From assembly GCA_017311185.1 (NCBI GenBank), contig JAESUZ010001271.1, forward strand, positions 310,001 to 374,000: a stretch of DNA of 64,000 nt, given 5' to 3'. The position numbers and the translations under genes were made by a program. The notes beneath the pieces are model-generated. The model was not told the origin of the DNA and searched no databases. It saw only the letters and a list, made by a program, of their open reading frames with translations. Below, piece by piece: positions 57,922 through 64,000 of the stretch. This DNA is from Proteles cristata cristata (taxonomy: Eukaryota; Chordata; Mammalia; Carnivora; Hyaenidae). Numbering within the stretch: the first letter of the stretch is position 1; each line of letters opens with the position of its first letter.

Positions 57922-58907
57922 GGCAAGGGAAACAATCAATAAAACTAATAGGCAACCGACAGAATAGGAAAAGATAGTTGCAAATGACATATCAGATAAA
58001 GGGCTAGTATCTAAAATCTATAAGGAACTCACCAAGCTCCACACTTGAAAAACAAACAATCCAGTGAAGAAATGGGCAGAAGACATGAACAGACACTTCT
58101 CCAAAGAGGACATCCAGATGGCCAACAGACACATGAAACGATGCTCAGCATCCCTCATCATCAGGGAAATGCAGACCAAAACTGCACTGAGATACCACCT
58201 CACACAGATCAGAGTACCTAAAAGGAACAAATCAGGAGACTATAGATGCTGGCGAGGATGTGGAGAAATGGGCATCCTCCTACACTGTTGGTGGGAATAT
58301 AAACTGGTGCAGCCCCTCTGGGAAACAGTGGGCAGATTCCTCAAAAAATTAACAATGACACTCCCCTATGATCCAGCAGTAGCACTGCTAGGAATTTGCC
58401 CAAGGGATACAGGACTGCTAACACATAAGAACACATGTACCCCTATATTCATAGCAGTACTTTCAGCAATAGCCAAATCATGGAAAGAGCCTCAATGTCC
58501 ATCAACTGATGGATGGATCAATATGTGGTTTATCTGTACAATGGAATACTACATGGCAATGAAAAAGAATGAAATCTGGCCATTTGTAGCAAAGTGGATG
58601 GAACTTTAGGGTATTATGCTGAGCGAAATAAGTCAGGCAGAGAAAGACAGATATTATATGTTTTCACTTATAGGAGTATTAGGAGAAACTTAATGGAGGA
58701 CAATGGGGGAGGAGAAGGGGGAAAATCGTTGGGAAGAGGGAGGGAGGCAAACCATGAGAGACTCTTGAATGCTGAGAACAAACTGAGGCCTGATGGGGGT
58801 GGGGGAGAGGGAAGGGAGGTGATGGGCATGGGGGAGGGCACTTGTGGGGATGAGCACTGGGTGTTCTATGGAATCCAACTTGACAATAAATTATGAAAGG
58901 AAAAAAA
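57922..58907 (+). mobile_element. 5'-truncated felid LINE-1, 986 bp, with duplication
   Basis: Flanks are AGAATTATAAAGTAC (57907-57921) and AGAATTGTAAAGTAC (58908-58922), 14 of 15. The insert runs from ORF2 C-terminal coding sequence through a G-rich 3' UTR (58700-58870) to TTGACAATAAATTATG and a short A-run. It is one of the better preserved L1 pieces here. Confidence 0.95.
58064..58609 (+). pseudogene. LINE-1 ORF2 protein C-terminal fragment, 181 codons
   Basis: The longest open frame in the window. It is the C-terminal region of L1 ORF2: R-H-F-S-K-E-D-I-Q near the start, [29 protein letters not shown] and [12 protein letters not shown] premature TAG at 58607-58609 replaces the position where the sister copy at 51.5 kb reads on as E-G-I. 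It lacks the endonuclease and reverse-transcriptase domains, so no activity is expected. Confidence 0.93.
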
Positions 58908-59787
58908 AGAATTGTAAAGTACACATAAGCCTCTCTATTTTGTTGTTAGGAAGCATATTCTTTCCTACCTATTTTATTTCACATTCAAAGAGGAAGCGAG
59001 CTGAAATTGATGGGTGAAGGCTTAGGGACACTTACATAGCCATTAAGGGCTAGAGCTGCCCCATCTTGGACTCTTATTTTCTTGAAGATGCCTATATTTT
59101 TCTTTCTTCTTTCCTGAGACTGATGTAGCAGTAAACCACAGGAAGGGAAGCTCTACCTGGATAGAGAAGACCCTAGGCACAAGGAAAAAAACCTCATTAT
59201 TGTTCTGTCCTTGTTCTAGTTGTCTTTGCATTGTGTCCTAAACCTCACAGTATTCAGTAAGGGATAAGGCTAAAGGCAGGGTCTTAAAATCCCCTAATGA
59301 AGCCTTGTGGTACAGTCCTTGTTCTCTAGGACATGAAATTTGGAACTAAAAATCTGTCTTTGCCTTACAAAGACATGACACCACTTCATGACCTTCATGA
59401 TAGACGTGGTAAGAATAAGTCAGTATGGAACAAGACTCTAAGGAGATAGACTATGGACCAGACTAAGGCAAGAAGGGCATTTCCAGTGAGTAGAATGAGG
59501 GTCAAACATTACCAGACAGAAAATTAAGTTCAAAAGATCCAGAAGAAACTGGTTAACTGCATCAAACTAAAGAAGCAAGAAAAGAAAACAAATAGTAAAA
59601 TAATAATGAGGTTGGTGGATAGGGAATTCATAGAAGGTGCAAAGTCTTAGAGCCCTCAGCATGCAAGGATCCACTCCATCGATGCATGCCTAAGTAGGAC
59701 TGGCTTCCAAAAGCTTAAAGATTTTCAAAAGAACACTCCTAGTTCCCTCCTTATTCTTAAGCGCTGAATTTGTAAATCAACCTGCCC

Positions 59788-59840
59788 ACACTACACACAC
59801 ACAAATACACACACACATACACTCACACGCAACACACACA
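59788..59840 (+). repeat. Imperfect (CA)n
   Basis: CA units broken by AAATA, TA and GC. Confidence 0.85.
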
Positions 59841-60097
59841 TGCCTAGAATACAAAATTTGTTAAGTACTCTTTGCTAATACGTAAGTTACTAAAACTGTG
59901 TGGAAAAGCAAAGCTTTTTCGGTTCTGGGCTATCATCTGATGTAATATTGTTCTTTCTGCTTATATATTTTTCATGTATATTAATGCTTTCATATCAAGT
60001 TCTAATAAATATGTACTGTTTTCATTCCTATGTTTTATTTAGATTTCCTCATTGTGAACAGAAATAACAAATTACTTATAATCACACTCCCAATGCA

Positions 60098-60139
60098 CAT
60101 ACATACACAGACACACACATACATACACATACACACTCA
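60098..60139 (+). repeat. Imperfect (CA)n / (CATA)n
   Basis: ACATACAC-type repeats. Confidence 0.85.
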
Positions 60140-60245
60140 CAGCTATAAACTCTGAAAGGTCAAATATTCTGTGATTTGCTCATTTGTATATTCCCAGTGC
60201 CCAGCATAATATTCAGCACATCTTCAGTGAAATAAATGTATAACA
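60140..60245 (+). repeat. L2 3' end relic
   Basis: 'atattctgtgatttgctcatttgtatattcccagtgcccagcataatattcagcacatc...caaatgta'-type order matches the sense L2 terminal region. Confidence 0.65.
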
Positions 60246-60300
60246 GGTAAGGACAGAACAGCTGTGTGATTAGAGATAGCCAGCCAAAAATGTCATGTAC

Positions 60301-60340
60301 CTATTACTATTACTGTTACTATTATATTACTATTACTATG
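60301..60340 (+). repeat. (TAC/TTA)n simple repeat
   Basis: Trinucleotide ACT/ATT alternation over 40 bases. Confidence 0.9.
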
Positions 60341-61714
60341 TCAATTCTTCTCCGCTATGAAGCTAGCAGCAAATGGCCTCAGGAACAGGTATGAGAGAGC
60401 TTTCCCCTGGTATTTTACAGAGAGTAAAGCTATTTGAGGGTCATCTCCGTTTTCTTAGTCTTTTTTGGTAAATCAATCTCATCGCAAACTTTCTTCTCCT
60501 ACCTAAATCATCACCATTTCTTTGTGCTTTCTTCCTGGGCAGTTTTCCATATCATTTATAATGTTGTCTCTCTATTAAATTTTCTATTAGTTTCCTTAAT
60601 ATTCAGTTTTCAGCACTTGGGCCCACACTGACTCCAACCAGAGCTCATTAAAGTAGGATTTCTCTTCATTCATGTTTCACTTTTTTTTTTCACACCTCTC
60701 ATTTGCTCCTTAAATAACTGTGTATTACTGGTTACTGCATTTCTCGTTCCCAGGTCTCCTCTAGATACATTTGCCTACACACTCTTACCTGCATGTTTAG
60801 AAATTATTATATTCTTCTAACAGAATTAGTCCACATCCTTTCTTTTCAACTATTAATACACATTCTATTGCAACTTGCCTTTGTATTCTGATTCTGATAC
60901 TGTTGCTCATACTGTTATTATCTTTCCAATCACTCAAACTGGTGACAAAAATACATTTAATGATCCTAATTTTCATTTAACTACTGAAAGTACTCATATC
61001 ATTATCAGATGATTTTCAAATGACCAGATTATGCCCATTTCTTTTCAAATATTCTGTTCACATCGTACCTGATGTCCAGCTGCTAATAATAGTCAACGTA
61101 TTATTCCTAGTCAGATCCCATCATGATGAATTCTAAAGGGGCGTTCACACTTCCTTCCTGTATTAGAAATCCATAATACTGGGTTCCACATTGCTCATAC
61201 GAAGGAGACAAAAATCCTGCTTCCTCACCTTAACCAGCCAAATATCATCATTTTCTATCCATTAAGGCTAAATGTGCTAAACCATAACTAGTCTCCTTTC
61301 TGAGTTTAAAAATTCAGATGATAGGTAGATTTGGGTTGTGGATGTAAGATTTAGCAAATAAAAATACAGAATGCCAGTTAAATTTGAATTTCAGATAAAC
61401 AACTAATGTATTTACTATAACCCACGTGGTGTTTAGTGTATGTATGCCTATATACACTAAAAAAAGTATTTTATCCACAATCAAATTTAAGTAATGTTGA
61501 ATAACCTTTAGTATATATCCTCAGTATTTCATGGATATACTTATACTAAAAATTATTTGTTGTTACTTTAAAACTCAGACTTAACGAGGTATCCTATTAA
61601 TCTGGCAACTCTAACTTGGGTACATTCTCAGATTTGAGTTAGACATGAAGTAATTTATTCTGTCTAGAAAGCATGATGACAACCACAAAGGAAGTGGTGA
61701 GAATGAAATAAAAC
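60341..61714. other. Unassigned pyrimidine-rich stretch
   Basis: The texture resembles decayed L2 between 60440 and 61110, but I cannot match specific blocks. No gene. Confidence 0.35.
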
Positions 61715-61905
61715 CTTGAATGTTTTAACTATAGTTGACATACAATATTCTATCAGTTTCAGGTATACAATATAGTGAATCAACACTAATGTACATTACA
61801 AAGTGATCACCATGATAAATCTAGCTACCATCTGTCACCATACAATGCTGAAACATATTATTAACTATGTTCCCTATGGTGTACAAAACCCTACATTTTT
61901 TGAGA
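61715..61905 (-). mobile_element. L1MA-type 3' UTR relic, minus strand
   Basis: 'actatagttgacatacaatattctatcagtttcaggtatacaatatagtgaatc' and 'gtgatcaccatgataaatctagctaccatctgtcacc' match the L1MA 3' UTR. It is the same family as the host at 26.9 kb. Confidence 0.8.
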
Positions 61906-63479
61906 GCTTAAAAATAAGGACAGACATTCACTGATTTGGGATGGTAGATGCAATTTTGCTTCAAAAAAAGAAAACTACAGGGTTTCCAGAAATTGTTTTG
62001 CCCTGTTTGTATGTGCTTGTGTTTATGCATATCCACACATCCCATCTTAAAATCATAGCTTAGTTCCCTGAACAACTTGTTATAGTTATAGATCAGTTTA
62101 GCATATGCTAAATATCTACAATTATTTTTTTCTATAAAGGAAATATTTTAGGTTGTATACATAGGTACTGAAGGCAAAAGAATATTGTGTACTATCTTTG
62201 CAGAGTCAAGCTGTTTGATGTTGCGTGACACACCATGACGTTTTTGGGTCAAGCAGAAAAATCTGTATTTGCTCCCTGACAGATATTAGTACATCCACAG
62301 TTCCAGGAGAAGCTCATCATTTAGAACTTCAACTTGGCTTCCAAAAAACAGAGATAGATGCAATTTAGCCAAAAGCTGGGGTAATGGGAGCAGTTCTATT
62401 TCTTCAAACTTTTCTGCTACATTGGAATAAGCTTTCAGCACTCATCTGCACCAGAAATTTGAGAGTCAGTTACTAATTATTGGGCACAATATCTGCTCTG
62501 TGATTAGGTTCAGGTCATATATTCCAATATGGGCTTATTATAGAAAGGCAGATACAATTAGATGAGTTATATATGAGATGGAGTTGTTTAACTTATTTCT
62601 AGGAAATTGAATAGGAGAATGATAGGTTAGGGATCATCTTTTCAAAGCAACAGATATAATTACTGGAACATGTTTAGCAGAATTGGCTCTGGATGAGAGA
62701 TGTCACAGATCTTACTGTCACATTAAATAATGCCATGAATGTTGAGTCATAAAATAATCTTGTGCTCCAGGCGGTCACAGCTGGATAACTCGCAAACATG
62801 TCTTCTTTATTGGTGGAGTCACTGCTGAGAAGCTTGGCCTAGTTCAAATACTGGTAGAATTAAGAGATTATGAGGCCAGATTAGCACAATCCTGTCCATA
62901 ATAAACTATACTTATAAAAATTCCAAATTTTATGTCTAAAGGAAAAAACACTGTTTTTATATATAACTGGCTAGTTAAGAATTCTGTGCTCTCAAAATAT
63001 ACTGTTAAATTTACACACTTAAAGGTAACCAAATAACTTACTGTCCAAACTATGAAACTTTTGCAGATGACAAATGTTAGACCACGGGGAATTACTAGGC
63101 ATAAATTAGAACTATTTTGTGCAAACCTCAGGGTATAAATACTCAGGTCTGTGTATATAATAAAAATAGTTCCAAAGAGTGATTTTAAATCTATGCAATG
63201 TATAAAACCACAAGGCAACCTTCATTAAAGTCACAAAGTCATATGACACAGAATGAGGATTTGGATCGATACAGTCTGCATATGGAGCTCATACTCTAAA
63301 TAACATATGCTAATCTAGAATTAACTAAACTAAATCACTGAATATTCCATGTATTAACATAGTCAATCACATAGCGTAAGAAACCGTAATAAGTGTTCAG
63401 AAATCCAAGTACAGACTCCATTCTAAAGAGAATGACTATATGATTGTTACATTTACAGATGAGACACTGGGACAAAGTA
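61906..63479. other. Unassigned stretch
   Basis: No gene. The 116-codon minus-strand frame at 62868-63218 has no domain. Confidence 0.4.
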
Positions 63480-63615
63480 CTCAAATTGTAATCCACTCAC
63501 TACTTGTACTAGATTCACCTGGGTACTTATTAAAAGTGACATTCTGGAGCCCCACCCCATACTGTATGAAGAGTTCCTCTTCATTCCTATACATGTAGTG
63601 TTTGAGAGTATGTTT
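63480..63615 (+). repeat. MER5A-like hAT-Charlie relic
   Basis: 'gattcacctgggtacttattaaaagtgacattctggagccccacccca' matches the MER5-type block 'aatcacctgggggcttgttaaaaatgcagattcctgggccccacccc', with a 'gtttgagag' end. This is a decayed non-autonomous DNA transposon. Confidence 0.6.
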
Positions 63616-64000
63616 CCTAGAAGACAGAAGCAAGAATAAATTGGGGACATTAGATTTATGTTGTTTTGGTTTTGTGTTTGTGACCTGTTAAGTACTCAAA
63701 ACCAACAATGCTAATTGAATCTAAATTAATTAAAAGCTATTCTCTTTAACCACCAGCCCACTAGATAAGTTTTCTTACAAAAGATTTTTAAAATTTAATA
63801 TAAACAACATGTAATTAGATACAGAAATTACTTAAGTTAAATCATTGTTATGATGATAACTACAAGTGACAACATAGAAGAAATTGTTCTGATTATATCA
63901 TCTGCACTAAAAAAGCTAAATTTATAGATAATTTTCTTAGCTGCATCTAAAAATCCAGAACGTCTGAGTTCTATCACCACTCATCATTTTTCATGAGATT
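63616..64000. other. Unassigned stretch at window end
   Basis: No feature recognised. Confidence 0.4.

Larger units (their letters stand above)
58923..60139. other. Unassigned stretch with CA-rich simple sequence
   Basis: No gene. Imperfect CA repeats occupy 59788-59840 and 60098-60139. Confidence 0.45.

Overview
This window reads as AT-rich, non-coding nuclear DNA from a carnivoran, most likely a cat (Felidae). Three kinds of sequence support that. First, about a dozen tRNA-Lys-derived SINEs (CAN-SINE/SINEC type) share the GGGGCGCCTGGGTGGCT head, a CT-rich internal tract and an AAATAAATAAAACATTAAAA-type tail. Second, many 5'-truncated LINE-1 copies have a 3' end of the form 'GAGCACTGGGTGTT...TTGACAATAAA', which I know from felid L1. 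Third, an older mammalian layer of MIR, L2, L1MA and a MER5-like element lies beneath. These assignments come from recognising consensus sequences, not from a search.

I find no protein-coding gene, tRNA, rRNA, CRISPR array or bacterial-type feature. The only open frames with recognisable protein similarity are broken pieces of LINE-1 ORF2. The window is probably intergenic or inside a very large intron.

Layout: 1-5 kb is mostly unassigned, with three SINEs and MIR/L2 relics. 5.4-6.6 kb is an old L2 copy split by a SINE. 7.8-10.1 kb holds two minus-strand L1 3' ends. 12.1-14.6 kb is a rearranged plus-strand L1 with a tandem-repeat 5' UTR, which itself hosts a SINE and a second L1 fragment. 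15.5-16.4 kb is L2. 17.5-20.8 kb has three SINEs and a repeat-free stretch that may be conserved. 26-29 kb is a three-element L1 nest. 29-42 kb is relatively repeat-poor, with one L2 copy at 34.7-35.5 kb and a striking NF-E2/GATA-like motif at 41.24 kb. 49.3-58.9 kb is the youngest and densest transposon cluster: a young SINE, an L2, a twin-primed L1 containing a minute L1 insertion, two SINEs, a solo LTR and a 1-kb L1 3' end. 59-64 kb has microsatellites and ancient relics only.

No genes work together here. The content is a record of retrotransposition, and its most informative parts are the target-site duplications (TSDs) and nested insertions that fix the order of events. I did not find a convincing undescribed system. 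The best candidates for follow-up are the L1 5' UTR tandem array, the two layered L1 nests, the solo LTR and a few possible conserved non-coding elements.
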